A DNA stretch of 64,000 nt from Bacteroidota bacterium (GTDB lineage: Bacteria > Bacteroidota > Bacteroidia > Chitinophagales > Chitinophagaceae): NCBI GenBank assembly GCA_023386235.1, contig JAEWKC010000034.1, forward strand, positions 140,740 through 204,739, in the 5' to 3' direction. Every line of letters begins with the position of its first letter. The first letter of the stretch is position 1. Of this stretch, positions 35,355-44,918 are shown in pieces. Made by a program: the position numbers and the translations under genes. The notes beneath the pieces were generated by a model that was not told the DNA's origin, did not search any database, and was given only the letters and a program-made list of their open reading frames with translations.

Positions 35355-38300
35355 TTAATTGCTTTCCGCCATCAAACTAAAGCTAAACTTATACAGAGAA
35401 TTATTTAATAAAAATTCTTTATGTACTCTTGGCGACCAGCTGTCATCTCCTCCCACACCCATTTGTTTGTAATCAATATGCAGGTAAGTTTTATCGCCTC
35501 TATGCAATACATGAGATGTTTTGGAATCGTTCAACGCTTTCTGCGAATAATCCTGCACGTTAAAGTTGATAAACGGCGCGCCTGAAATTAACAGAGACGC
35601 ATTGTCAGATTGCAACTTTAACCACCTTACATCTGTTTTATTACCATTTTCTGAAGGCATGGCATAAGCGAAATGCTGATCTTTTACCAAGCCATTATAT
35701 TTACCTATAAAAGCCGATTCTTTCCTGTCGTCGTAAGATTCAAAAGGTCCTCTGCCATACCATTCTACCTGGCTGAAACTATTTGGCAGCGCCAGCTTCA
35801 TGCCAACACGTGCGAGCGGAGGTAACGCCTCCGGCACTTGAATGGTGTTTTCTACTTCTATCAACCCGTTGCCATAAATGGTGTATACAGACGCTACATT
35901 GATATTATTCCAAACGGAAGAAGCCGTTACTTTTATGATATTTGTGCCGATAAGCGTATGTTTTACGGAAGCCTCTTTTACCTGCAAGTTATCTAAGCCG
36001 GCTTTGCGCCAACGCGCCGCATAACCTCCTGCTCCACCGCCTTCATCGTTATCTGTAGGCACACGCCAGAAGGAAGGCGTTAAAGGCTCTGCAAGAAGAT
36101 TTTTATTTTTATAAGCATATTGCGTAAGCGCTCCATTATTTTTATTGAAAGTAACGGAGAAATTATTTCCCTGAATTATCAGATCATTGCCATCTGTACT
36201 ACGCAAAGGATGGAAGGCCGTCTGATCAATATAATTTTCGGTAAAAGTATTCAGTCCGAAACTTATCTGTTCTTTCGCCACTTCAAAATCTTTTGCCGAC
36301 CAGGGAGTGGATTTTTTAGAAAGAAAATAAAAGTTCATGAAATATTCGCTTCCTTTTTTCTTTACAAGATTTCTGTCAAAGTTAATGGTAACGGGCTTTT
36401 TAGACTGCGGTTGAATATGCAGGCTGTCTTTGATACCGCTGGCAATGATATTTCCATTTTCTAACAATTCCCATTTAAGATATACATCATCGGTATTGAT
36501 AAAATAATTATCGTTGGAAATATTTACCAGGCCGGTATTGATGTCAATATCTTTTACATTGAAATTCTGATGTACTTTTTTCACTTCGTGCATTTCCGGC
36601 TGTGGCGTTCGATCTGAATTGATCAGGCCATCATTGGTGTTCGCCCCGTCTGAATGATTGATCACGTCAAGATATTCTTTCCCGCTCTTATCTCTGCGCA
36701 CCAATGACTGATCTACCCAATCCCATGTAAACCCTCCCTGATATCTTTCAAAAGCGTAGAACAGATCCCAGTATTTCCTGAAATTGCCCACGCTATTTCC
36801 CATAGAATGCGCGTATTCACAAACAATTACGGGTCGGGTAGTATCATCTAAGAATTGCCAGTTGATCTCATTTAGTGTAGGATACATATCGGTAATAAAA
36901 TCGTAATGGGCCTGCTTATCGGCATAAGCCGGGTTTTTCGATTCGTAATGCACCGGCCTTGCTTCCGGATCGGTAGCTTTAATAGCTTTGTAAGCCGCGT
37001 CAAAGTTAGGTCCCCAGCCCGATTCGTTACCCATGGACCAGAACACAATGGAAGGATGGTTTTTATCGCGCTGCACCATGCCTACATTTCTATCCACAAT
37101 TACTTTTTGCCACTCGGGTTTTTCTCCAATATAATATCCTTCTTCCCAAAGTCCGTGACTTTCTACATTGGCTTCGTCCATTACGTAAAGTCCATATTGG
37201 TCGCACAATGTGTACCATTCTGGATGATTAGGATAATGCGATGCACGCACGGCATTTATGTTGTGCTGCTTCATCAATTCAATATCTTTTATCATTGACT
37301 CACGGCTTACATACCTTCCTGTGTGCATGTCAAATTCATGGCGGTTAACGCCTTTTATTTTCACGGGTTTACCGTTTACAAGTAATAATCCGTTTTTGAT
37401 TTCTACCTTTCTAAAACCTGTGTTGATAACAAAAGCCTGGATAGTTTGATTGCCTGAAAGCAGCTCTATACCTACTTTGTAAAGATTGGGGGCTTCGGCA
37501 CTCCATTTAAGCGGATTGTTGATTGCAGAACGAATGTGTACAATGCTTTCGCCGGAAGCACTTATGCTTACAGTGTTTGAGGTTTTTTGATCAACGGTCT
37601 TTCCTGCCGCATCTTTTAAGGTAGTTCTTACAGTGTAATTATTTTCTGTACTTTTTCCTAAATTCTCCAAATCAACTTTTACATTTAATTCAGCATCTTT
37701 ATACGCATTGTCTAAGGTTGAATAAACAGAAAAATCTCTCATGCGCACAGTTGGCGCGGCATACAGATATACGTCTCTGTAAATACCGCTCAGGCGCCAG
37801 AAATCCTGATCTTCTATGTAGCTACCATCTGACCAGTTGAGTACCTGCGCTGCAAGAAAATTATTTCCTTTTTTTAAGTAAGGTGTAATGTTGAATTCTC
37901 CCGGCAACATCCCCTCTTCGTGATAGCCCACCTTTGTGCCGTTTATCCACAAATACATGGCAGATTGTACGCCCGCAAAATGTATGAAAACCTGTTTGCC
38001 GTTCCAGTTGGAAGGTAGTGTAAAATTGGTTTTATACAAACCTGTAGGATTATAATCCTTAGGCACAAAAGGAGGATTGGCTTCAAAAGGATATTTGATA
38101 TTGGTAAATACCGGCGGATCGTATTTATCGCTTTCCAATTGCCAGTTGGAAGGCACATTGATATTGTCCCAGCCCGCAGTGTTGTTTGTTTTATAAAAAT
38201 CAGCCGGCACCAGGTCGGGGTGTTTGTAATATTTAAATTTCCATGTGCCGTTTAGGCTTTTTACAAGTGATGATTTGCTATCATTATTCCATTGCAGCTT

Positions 38301-38432
38301 TTCGAACGGAACATAGGTAGCGCGCGGTTTTTCAGTATTAATACTATTTACCTCGGGGTTTTCCCAATCGTTGGTTTGCGCATAAGAAACAATAGAAAAA
38401 AACAAAAAAACAAAAAACAACATCTTTTTCAT
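35355..38432 (-). CDS. GH2 beta-galactosidase (LacZ-like)
   Basis: The ATG at 38430-38432 gives MKKMLFFVFLFFSIVSYAQ, a clear signal peptide, and a product of 1025 residues; the frame extends 34 codons further but without family likeness. Domains in order are the GH2 sugar-binding jelly roll (about 40-225), an Ig-like domain (about 230-335), a TIM barrel (about 340-630), a DUF4981-type domain, and a C-terminal beta-galactosidase small-chain domain (about 755-1020). The catalytic pair is Glu470 (MGNESGWG, acid/base) and Glu539 (VCEYAHSMGNS, nucleophile). It should release galactose from beta-galactoside ends in the periplasm, as the last gene of the HTCS-linked PUL. Confidence 0.94.
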   Translation of the reverse strand: MKKMLFFVFLFFSIVSYAQTNDWENPEVNSINTEKPRATYVPFEKLQWNNDSKSSLVKSLNGTWKFKYYKHPDLVPADFYKTNNTAGWDNINVPSNWQLESDKYDPPVFTNIKYPFEANPPFVPKDYNPTGLYKTNFTLPSNWNGKQVFIHFAGVQSAMYLWINGTKVGYHEEGMLPGEFNITPYLKKGNNFLAAQVLNWSDGSYIEDQDFWRLSGIYRDVYLYAAPTVRMRDFSVYSTLDNAYKDAELNVKVDLENLGKSTENNYTVRTTLKDAAGKTVDQKTSNTVSISASGESIVHIRSAINNPLKWSAEAPNLYKVGIELLSGNQTIQAFVINTGFRKVEIKNGLLLVNGKPVKIKGVNRHEFDMHTGRYVSRESMIKDIELMKQHNINAVRASHYPNHPEWYTLCDQYGLYVMDEANVESHGLWEEGYYIGEKPEWQKVIVDRNVGMVQRDKNHPSIVFWSMGNESGWGPNFDAAYKAIKATDPEARPVHYESKNPAYADKQAHYDFITDMYPTLNEINWQFLDDTTRPVIVCEYAHSMGNSVGNFRKYWDLFYAFERYQGGFTWDWVDQSLVRRDKSGKEYLDVINHSDGANTNDGLINSDRTPQPEMHEVKKVHQNFNVKDIDINTGLVNISNDNYFINTDDVYLKWELLENGNIIASGIKDSLHIQPQSKKPVTINFDRNLVKKKGSEYFMNFYFLSKKSTPWSAKDFEVAKEQISFGLNTFTENYIDQTAFHPLRSTDGNDLIIQGNNFSVTFNKNNGALTQYAYKNKNLLAEPLTPSFWRVPTDNDEGGGAGGYAARWRKAGLDNLQVKEASVKHTLIGTNIIKVTASSVWNNINVASVYTIYGNGLIEVENTIQVPEALPPLARVGMKLALPNSFSQVEWYGRGPFESYDDRKESAFIGKYNGLVKDQHFAYAMPSENGNKTDVRWLKLQSDNASLLISGAPFINFNVQDYSQKALNDSKTSHVLHRGDKTYLHIDYKQMGVGGDDSWSPRVHKEFLLNNSLYKFSFSLMAESN

Positions 38433-38524
38433 AAACTTGATTTTACTAATTAACGAAAATGAGAAATGTATGTAAGTTATAATTTTATAGTTAAAATAGA
38501 AATAACATTCAATAAATTTACAGA

Positions 38525-40564
38525 CTACTTCCACAACAATACTATTGTTTCTTCACTATCAATAGAAATATTATTTCGCTGTTGATTATTTACTGAACCT
38601 TTTTTGTCAGAGTATATTATTTTAGGTTGCAGAGAAGATTTAATTCCGGAAATAGTAACCTGTCTGTTGTCTTTATTTTTATTTACAAGTATGGTAATTA
38701 TTTTACCTTGAGACTCCAAAGTTTTCATAAGTACTCCTGCTACCGGCTTATCAAATTTTATTTCTCTGCTTACATCTATCTGACTGTTGAGAAACTGAAT
38801 TAAAGGAGAATAGTCTTTTTTAATTCTTGAACCTAATCCTATTAAAGATGGTATCCATACAACTTTTCCTTTTCCATAATTGTTTACGCTTGCTATTGTA
38901 TTTCCTCTGAAGGATGAAAACGTTTTTGCTGTTAGCGGCTTAATATATCCGGCTTGCATATGTGATGGAATAGAGATATCATTATTGAAAGGCAGAATTG
39001 CAATGTCGCCGATAAATTTATACTCAGTAATTTCTCCGCCAAACAGATCTCTCAATGCAAAATCATTCAACATTAAACTAATAGCATTTTCATCGTAGAA
39101 GCCTGTAAGTCCATCGGCAATGATTGTTCCGCCTTTACTTACAAATTCTTTTAAAGCTTGATGATGTTTGTAAGGAAGAGCAATTTGATTGGCAAGAATC
39201 ATTGTCTGACCGGAATATGAGGATTGATTAAAATCAAAATTTTCAATATCCTGAAAAGACGGTTGTAAGCCCATTTGCGTTAACGCTTCAAAAAAAGCGA
39301 TAGCTGATTTCATTACACTTCCTATCGACCGCCCTTCTGGCTCAGGTTTATCCGTCTTAGGAAGCATTTTCTTTTCTACCCACAAAGCTTCTTTTATATA
39401 TACTATATGTACATCACTATTTACTGGGCGCGCCTGTGCAAACAATTCTTTTCTTTTATTGATTTCTGAAGCTATAGCAGCCGAAGTCAACAATCTGTCT
39501 GTAGGTTTATTCTTGAAATCGATCATTGCCCATTCTCCTGCTTCTGTACCTGAAGCACGCGGATTAAGACACCAGAATATGGCTCCTTTACTTCCTGCGC
39601 CTAAAGAAATCCAAAGCCATTGTGCTATCTCTTCTTTGGTAGGACACATGGGATCATAACCGCTGTAAATATTATTTCCCCCTTGGATTTCTGTCATAAG
39701 CCATGGAATATTTTTCGCTCCGCTTCTGATAATTTCACTGTTGGCAGAAATTGCAACAGCGTATTTATCGCGAGTAAAATATCCAAAATGCCAGCTGGCG
39801 TGCGCAGAACCTCCTAAGCTAGTTAAAAATTTACTCCACTCCGAAAAATCATATTCGGCAATATTTTCAAATATCTGATGATTATTTACATGCACAGGAC
39901 TTTCTTTATCGTATTTACGTATTTCATTGGTGAGCCATTGAAGATACCAAGTATTGTAATTCAATAAAAATTTATTAGCATCAAAAGAAAAATGAAGATA
40001 TCCTCTTGAAGTGTTTTGTGAGTTTGTATTATTCTTTTCTTTCCACGCTTTAAAGCTTTGCGTTGCTAGATCATTGTTTAAGTTTCCGCCTCCCGGCTCA
40101 TTGATGGGCACCCAGCCATACAAGGATCTGAATTGTTTAAAATGAGTTACGGTTTGTTTTATATATTCTGCGATACTTTGCAAGTGGTGGTTGTCGCGTG
40201 GAAACTTAAACCCTCCTACATCAGTAAAATCTGTAGCAGGAAAAAGGTTTCCATATACCTTCACACCATATTTATCAGCGTATTTAAATGCACGATCAAA
40301 TAAAGAAAAATCCCAATCGCCCCTGCTATCTTTCATATAATTTTCAAACATGCGTATGCGCGTAAGTGGCATATTCATTTCCTTTAATGTTCTAAACCAA
40401 CTTTCTACATCTTTATCGGATTGCCCGGGCTCTATAAAAATTTCTGCTCCAATGAGCGGAACATCATTAAAACTTTTTTGTGCGTTCGCAAAAAGAAAAC
40501 TCAATACACCCATCAGCATTATCATATATTTTTTGATAAGGTGCGCTATTTTTTTGATCCTCAT
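38525..40564 (-). CDS. Clan GH-A glycosidase resembling GH42 beta-galactosidase
   Basis: The 679-residue secreted protein has a signal sequence ending near FANAQ (29). It has a TIM barrel of about 360 residues with an acid/base candidate Glu156 in WVPINEPGGG and a nucleophile candidate Glu292 in WLMTEIQGG. A Rossmann-like domain follows (about 400-600: TMILANQIALPYKHHQALKEFVSKGGTIIADG) like the trimerisation domain of GH42, then a small beta domain. The INEP motif is more like GH5/GH39 than classic GH42 (usually DNE), so the exact family is open. Galactoside hydrolysis is inferred from this layout and the GH2 neighbour 92 bases downstream. Confidence 0.72.
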   Translation of the reverse strand: MRIKKIAHLIKKYMIMLMGVLSFLFANAQKSFNDVPLIGAEIFIEPGQSDKDVESWFRTLKEMNMPLTRIRMFENYMKDSRGDWDFSLFDRAFKYADKYGVKVYGNLFPATDFTDVGGFKFPRDNHHLQSIAEYIKQTVTHFKQFRSLYGWVPINEPGGGNLNNDLATQSFKAWKEKNNTNSQNTSRGYLHFSFDANKFLLNYNTWYLQWLTNEIRKYDKESPVHVNNHQIFENIAEYDFSEWSKFLTSLGGSAHASWHFGYFTRDKYAVAISANSEIIRSGAKNIPWLMTEIQGGNNIYSGYDPMCPTKEEIAQWLWISLGAGSKGAIFWCLNPRASGTEAGEWAMIDFKNKPTDRLLTSAAIASEINKRKELFAQARPVNSDVHIVYIKEALWVEKKMLPKTDKPEPEGRSIGSVMKSAIAFFEALTQMGLQPSFQDIENFDFNQSSYSGQTMILANQIALPYKHHQALKEFVSKGGTIIADGLTGFYDENAISLMLNDFALRDLFGGEITEYKFIGDIAILPFNNDISIPSHMQAGYIKPLTAKTFSSFRGNTIASVNNYGKGKVVWIPSLIGLGSRIKKDYSPLIQFLNSQIDVSREIKFDKPVAGVLMKTLESQGKIITILVNKNKDNRQVTISGIKSSLQPKIIYSDKKGSVNNQQRNNISIDSEETIVLLWK

Positions 40565-40656
40565 TTCCTGTTTAAATTATTTCTAAATGTAAGTGATATT
40601 AAGATTATTTTTTTGAATAGCAATTCCAAATTAGTAGATAAAAAATCTTATTTAAA

Positions 40657-42120
40657 TTATTGTAATACAATTACGATGGAACGCTTAAATAACGGTACAT
40701 TCACATTATTGGATACAGATTGATTATTTGTCCAACTGTCAGCCCAAGGATTGTAAAATCTTGCATTTGTATATTGCTTGCCTAATTGTGTTGTTTGATC
40801 TATTATTAATCCGGTCTTCTCAATTGCCGCAATACCACCTTCCAGTTCTGTTTTCCAATTAACCGCAGCATCTCTGCACCAGATAATTGTTTTTGTAGAG
40901 CCTTTTAATGCATAACATCTTACATCATTTGTCTCGAAAGCTACAGGAACAAACTTCTCTATTATAGGATCAATATCTTTTATAGCATTAGCAAATCTCT
41001 TAAAGTGGTACCATAGATTTTTTTTGTAAATATAGCTATCCCAATGCCAGGGACTACCCGTACCTGCAGCGCCACTAAAGAAAGGGGCAAAAATCATGTC
41101 GTGCAGCAAAGTACCCTCATTATCTCTTTCATATAACGCGGAAGGTCCTGCATGATTGGGCTGCACAGCGCCAATTTCATTCATAACCACCGGTTTTACT
41201 GCATTTTTTGTAAGATCCAATCCTTTTTTAACTGCATCAGCGGCAAGAATGTCCATAGGTCCTTTCGTTACTGCATATTGATCCCATGCTGTGCCTTCAT
41301 CAAGATAACGATGAATAGATAAAAAATCATTTGTGGTCATGCCTGCTAATTTTGCATAAGCACCTTCGGCATAAGCAGAGTGCATGCTGCCAAGTGTTTG
41401 TGTAACATTTTGATGTATCATTATTTTTTTTACAGAATCAATCATTGGTTCGGTATAATTATACCAGCTATTTTCATTCACAGCGGCATCCATTTCATTC
41501 CACAATTCCCAACCATAAATTTGAGATTCATTTTTATAGCGATTAGCAAGTGCTCTTACGCGATTAAGAAAAGAAGCCCTTCCGGCAGTGGTGTTTACAT
41601 AGTGATTAATGTCAGTAAATTTTGTAGCAAGAGATTTACTATTAGACCAATCGTTGTCTGGTGTAGAAGTAGGTGAAATTGTACGGATATGCTGCAAAGT
41701 AAATTTTATTTTTACATTATACTTTTTAGCCAATTGAATGATATAGTCTATTCTATTGAACTTCTCGGAACTATAAGTGCCTTCTCGCGAATCTTCTATT
41801 TCGAGAAAAGCTGTGCTTATCCAAATACGCATGGCATTGCCTCCATTTTCAGAAAAATTCTTAAAATAATTTTCTATTTCTATTAAATTGCCGGAGGGGA
41901 GATAATTTGTAGCGATAGGAATCCAAGTTCTTCCTTCTTTGGTGGTGAAATAGCGAGGCCAGCTTTTACTGTTAATGATGACTGGGTCTCGTGTTTCCAC
42001 CGGCGGGTTTGGTGGTTCCGGTGGATTCACTGTTCCTCCGCCTCCTTTGCTGCAACCGCAAGAAATAAGTAATAAACTAAGTAATAAACTAAGTGTTATA
42101 ATGCCCAGTATTTTTTTCAT
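40657..42120 (-). CDS. Surface lipoprotein glycosidase of clan GH-A (GH5-like)
   Basis: The 487-residue product has a lipobox ending at Cys21 (LLISC), then a GGGG and Pro-rich linker (NPPEPPNPPVET). A TIM-barrel catalytic domain follows with TLQHIRT, the acid/base candidate Glu209 in WELWNEMD and the nucleophile candidate Glu315 in VVMNEIGAV, plus SPWHWDSY. A beta-sandwich of about 90 residues ends the protein. As a lipid-anchored enzyme in a PUL it is the best candidate for the surface endo-acting enzyme that makes oligosaccharides for SusC/SusD. I cannot assign the subfamily or the linkage by eye. A 12-base tandem repeat (42066-42089) encodes part of its signal. Confidence 0.72.
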   Translation of the reverse strand: MKKILGIITLSLLLSLLLISCGCSKGGGGTVNPPEPPNPPVETRDPVIINSKSWPRYFTTKEGRTWIPIATNYLPSGNLIEIENYFKNFSENGGNAMRIWISTAFLEIEDSREGTYSSEKFNRIDYIIQLAKKYNVKIKFTLQHIRTISPTSTPDNDWSNSKSLATKFTDINHYVNTTAGRASFLNRVRALANRYKNESQIYGWELWNEMDAAVNENSWYNYTEPMIDSVKKIMIHQNVTQTLGSMHSAYAEGAYAKLAGMTTNDFLSIHRYLDEGTAWDQYAVTKGPMDILAADAVKKGLDLTKNAVKPVVMNEIGAVQPNHAGPSALYERDNEGTLLHDMIFAPFFSGAAGTGSPWHWDSYIYKKNLWYHFKRFANAIKDIDPIIEKFVPVAFETNDVRCYALKGSTKTIIWCRDAAVNWKTELEGGIAAIEKTGLIIDQTTQLGKQYTNARFYNPWADSWTNNQSVSNNVNVPLFKRSIVIVLQ

Positions 42121-42140
42121 GGCTGTTGATTATTAAATTT

Positions 42141-43220
42141 TTATAATGCTTCTATTTTAATGTTATCTAATGTAAGTGTTCCAATATTTCCTCCCCAGCT
42201 TGCAAAAACAATGATGAGATAACCTTCTCCTGTAAAAGTAGAAGTAAATGTTCCTGAATTATCAAATCCTTCTTTCCAGTTGGCTTCATCTGCAAAGTTT
42301 CCGGCAAAAGGATTCACCAGTTTTCCTGCCCATGAATCGGCGTGCATAAATAGGCTCGTTTTACTGTAGTACTGCCCTTGCTGCGGCTCTGTTTGAGAAA
42401 TAACCATAAATATCTCAGAATTTATCGCACCACCCGTAGAGGTAAAATCAGAAGAAAGTCTGTAACGCTGTCCCTGTGTGAGTGTTATAGGCTGGTATAT
42501 AGCCGTATTTTTGTTTACAGAACCATTTCCATTAGATAATGTCATTCTGCCATTTACGAAAGAGACCGTGCCTGCTTCCACGCTGCTATTATCTATCAAA
42601 TTAAGAATTGTCCAATATTCTTCGCTTCCCGCAGACATATCGCCACCTTTTACTATGGAAGGAGCCGGCATAAAAGCAGAAGCATCTATCAACACTACCG
42701 TTCTGCTTAACGACTCATTTAATTCATAGGCAGTAGGATTTTTAATGCCTACTACAAGTGTTAATTTCTTGATTGAATAGTCGGGATATTCTTCTATCAA
42801 TTTTGCCACATCAACGGTAAGAAAGAAAGAAGATTCTCTTGTACCTTGTGATACGTTTACAGAAGAGGGCAAAGAATATACATCCGAAGGCAACGCCTGT
42901 CTTTGTCCGCTTGCAGATACGGCCGAAGCTGTAGAATCATCATCGGCATATACTTCTACCTCAAAAGATTGTGCAGGGTCTTTACCTGACTTGTAAACGC
43001 TCAATAATATTTTAAGCTCTTTTGTCGTAGTATCGAAAGTATAATTTTCAATTCCATTTCCGAGATTGATGGGTACGGGATAATCATTGTTTATACCTCC
43101 ATTGTGAATGGAGGCCTGAGGCATATACACTTTATCAATTCCATAATCATATATACCTGTGTCTTTTACACAGGAGGCTAATAAAAGCAGTGCTGCAAAG
43201 ATGAAAGAATAAGACTTCAT
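42141..43220 (-). CDS. DUF1735 (BT_3987-like) surface glycan-binding lipoprotein
   Basis: The 359-residue lipoprotein has its lipobox at LLASC (Cys17). The N-terminal part (about 28-175: KVYMPQ, TKELKILLSVYKSG, LPSDVYSLPSSVNVSQGTRES, LTLVVGIKNP, YELNESLSRTVVLID) is a DUF1735-type domain. The C-terminal part (about 195-359: GSEEYWTILNL, ITLTQGQRYRLSSDF, GEGYLIIVFASWGGNIGTLTLDNIKIE) looks like a carbohydrate-binding jelly roll. It sits directly after the second SusD, in the SusE/F-like place. No catalytic residues are evident. Confidence 0.82.
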   Translation of the reverse strand: MKSYSFIFAALLLLASCVKDTGIYDYGIDKVYMPQASIHNGGINNDYPVPINLGNGIENYTFDTTTKELKILLSVYKSGKDPAQSFEVEVYADDDSTASAVSASGQRQALPSDVYSLPSSVNVSQGTRESSFFLTVDVAKLIEEYPDYSIKKLTLVVGIKNPTAYELNESLSRTVVLIDASAFMPAPSIVKGGDMSAGSEEYWTILNLIDNSSVEAGTVSFVNGRMTLSNGNGSVNKNTAIYQPITLTQGQRYRLSSDFTSTGGAINSEIFMVISQTEPQQGQYYSKTSLFMHADSWAGKLVNPFAGNFADEANWKEGFDNSGTFTSTFTGEGYLIIVFASWGGNIGTLTLDNIKIEAL

Positions 43221-43252
43221 TTTATAAAAATTAGAATGTTATTATTATTTTT

Positions 43253-44914
43253 TTACCAACCGGGGTTTTGGATTAATACTCCGTTAGATTTTGTGACTTC
43301 GTTTTGCGGAATAGGATACAAATACATTTTAGGAGCGGTAAATACTCTGTTTTCTACATTAAAGTATTGATAATTAAAAATACCACCACCCATGTTGGTA
43401 ATTCTTACACCACGCAAAGGCTGGTTGAGCATACTAGCGGCATCTTGCCATCTTACTAAATCCCACCAACGGTGTCCTTCAAAGGCGAGTTCTACTCTTC
43501 TTTCTCTTTTTATGAGTGTACGCATTTGTTCTTTGCTTGTGGCTGTTATCGCGGGCATATTTACGCCTGTTCTTTGGCGTACCATGTTTAAAGCATTGAC
43601 TGCACTTAACCCATAACTCGCGGTGTTGTTTGGCCCAAAAGCTTCATTCATTGCTTCGGCATAATTCAATAAAATCTCAGCGTATCTAAAAAGTATCCAT
43701 GCTCTTGCTTCAATATCATTATTCACCAAATCAAGATTATCATTGAGGAATTTTTTAAGATAATAACCGGTCCTTGAAGCAGCCGCCATGGCAGGGTCGT
43801 CTTGTCCGCCACTATATATTTGCATTGTACGTCCGTTCCATTGACTGTTATTGGTTACAATTGTATAAGCCAAACGAGGATCTCTGTTGGCATAAGGATT
43901 AGCCGGATCGGCAGTACCAGTATATTCATAAGCATCTACCAGATTTTGTGAAGGAGTTACGCCGCTATTGCCACCGGGTGTGCCTACCGGATAGTTTTTA
44001 ATTTCCACATCGTTCCCGGGCGCCATTCTAATACACCAGATTGTTTCCGGACTTTTCATGGTATTATCAGCAATAAAAAGATTTCTGTAATTACCATCAA
44101 GTTGGTAGGTTCCTAATTCTATAACTTGATGTGCTGCATCTGCAGCTCTAAGCCATTTTTCTCCATTATTACCATCATTGTGCAAAGGACTTGCTGCATA
44201 TAATAATACACGAGATTTTAAAGCAAGCGCTACTCCTTTGGTAATGCGCCCGGTTAGGTCTGTAGAAAAGGATGTCCAATCGGTTTGTAAGCTATCCATT
44301 GCCACATCAATATCTTTGATAATAAAATCTACAATCTCATCATAAGAGCTTCTGGGTATATGTGTATTTTCATTGCGTGAATAAGTTCTTGTGATCAATG
44401 GCACACCACCATATCTTTTAATAAGATCAAAATAATAATAAGCTCGTAGTACACGATTCTCGGCTCTCAACCATTGAATATCTGAAACGTCTCTTCGATA
44501 AAGATTACCTCCATCTGAAACTGTATCTCTGTTCCTTGCAAGAATATTTCGATAATCTGAAGAGTTTTCTAAAAAATAATTGCAATAAAAAATACCTTCA
44601 TAATCATTGCTACATTGATCATCGGGATTATAAAAGGCGCTCCAACTTCCATTATTGAAAAATTGAGCTTGTGAGGTGGGCATCGTTTGTTCGGCATCGT
44701 CTGTTGCTGCAGCAAATAAATTATTGTCTATTGAATAAAAACCGTTTTGCACATTCGTGTAGGCAGAATATCCAAAATCTCTAAGATTATTATAATTGTT
44801 TTCTATATCCTCATCTGTGAGTTGGGTATCTACCTTTGTATCTAAGACTTTGTTGCAACCTATTCCTATCAGAGTCACCAGTGCAACAGATAATATATAT
44901 TTGTTCATATTCAT
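43253..44914 (-). CDS. SusD-like lipoprotein, second pair of the HTCS PUL
   Basis: The 553-residue lipoprotein has its lipobox at IGIGC (Cys20). It opens NKVLDTKVDTQLTDEDI, has helices ENRVLRAYYYFDLIKRYGGVPLI and GVALALKSRVLLYAASPLH, and ends with FRYAEILLNYAEAMNEAFGP ... IKRERRVELAFEGHRWWDLVRWQDA and PQNEVTKSNGVLIQNPGW, all typical of SusD. Its stop-to-start gap with the DUF1735 gene is short, and its own start lies 4 bases after the stop of the second SusC. The pair is therefore tightly coupled in translation. Confidence 0.94.
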   Translation of the reverse strand: MNMNKYILSVALVTLIGIGCNKVLDTKVDTQLTDEDIENNYNNLRDFGYSAYTNVQNGFYSIDNNLFAAATDDAEQTMPTSQAQFFNNGSWSAFYNPDDQCSNDYEGIFYCNYFLENSSDYRNILARNRDTVSDGGNLYRRDVSDIQWLRAENRVLRAYYYFDLIKRYGGVPLITRTYSRNENTHIPRSSYDEIVDFIIKDIDVAMDSLQTDWTSFSTDLTGRITKGVALALKSRVLLYAASPLHNDGNNGEKWLRAADAAHQVIELGTYQLDGNYRNLFIADNTMKSPETIWCIRMAPGNDVEIKNYPVGTPGGNSGVTPSQNLVDAYEYTGTADPANPYANRDPRLAYTIVTNNSQWNGRTMQIYSGGQDDPAMAAASRTGYYLKKFLNDNLDLVNNDIEARAWILFRYAEILLNYAEAMNEAFGPNNTASYGLSAVNALNMVRQRTGVNMPAITATSKEQMRTLIKRERRVELAFEGHRWWDLVRWQDAASMLNQPLRGVRITNMGGGIFNYQYFNVENRVFTAPKMYLYPIPQNEVTKSNGVLIQNPGW

Positions 44915-44918
44915 TCTT

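Noticed and set aside
38433..38534. Longer N-terminus for the GH2 enzyme
   Set aside because: The extra 34 residues are translated AT-rich spacer and would overlap the upstream gene's stop; the signal peptide begins at 38432.
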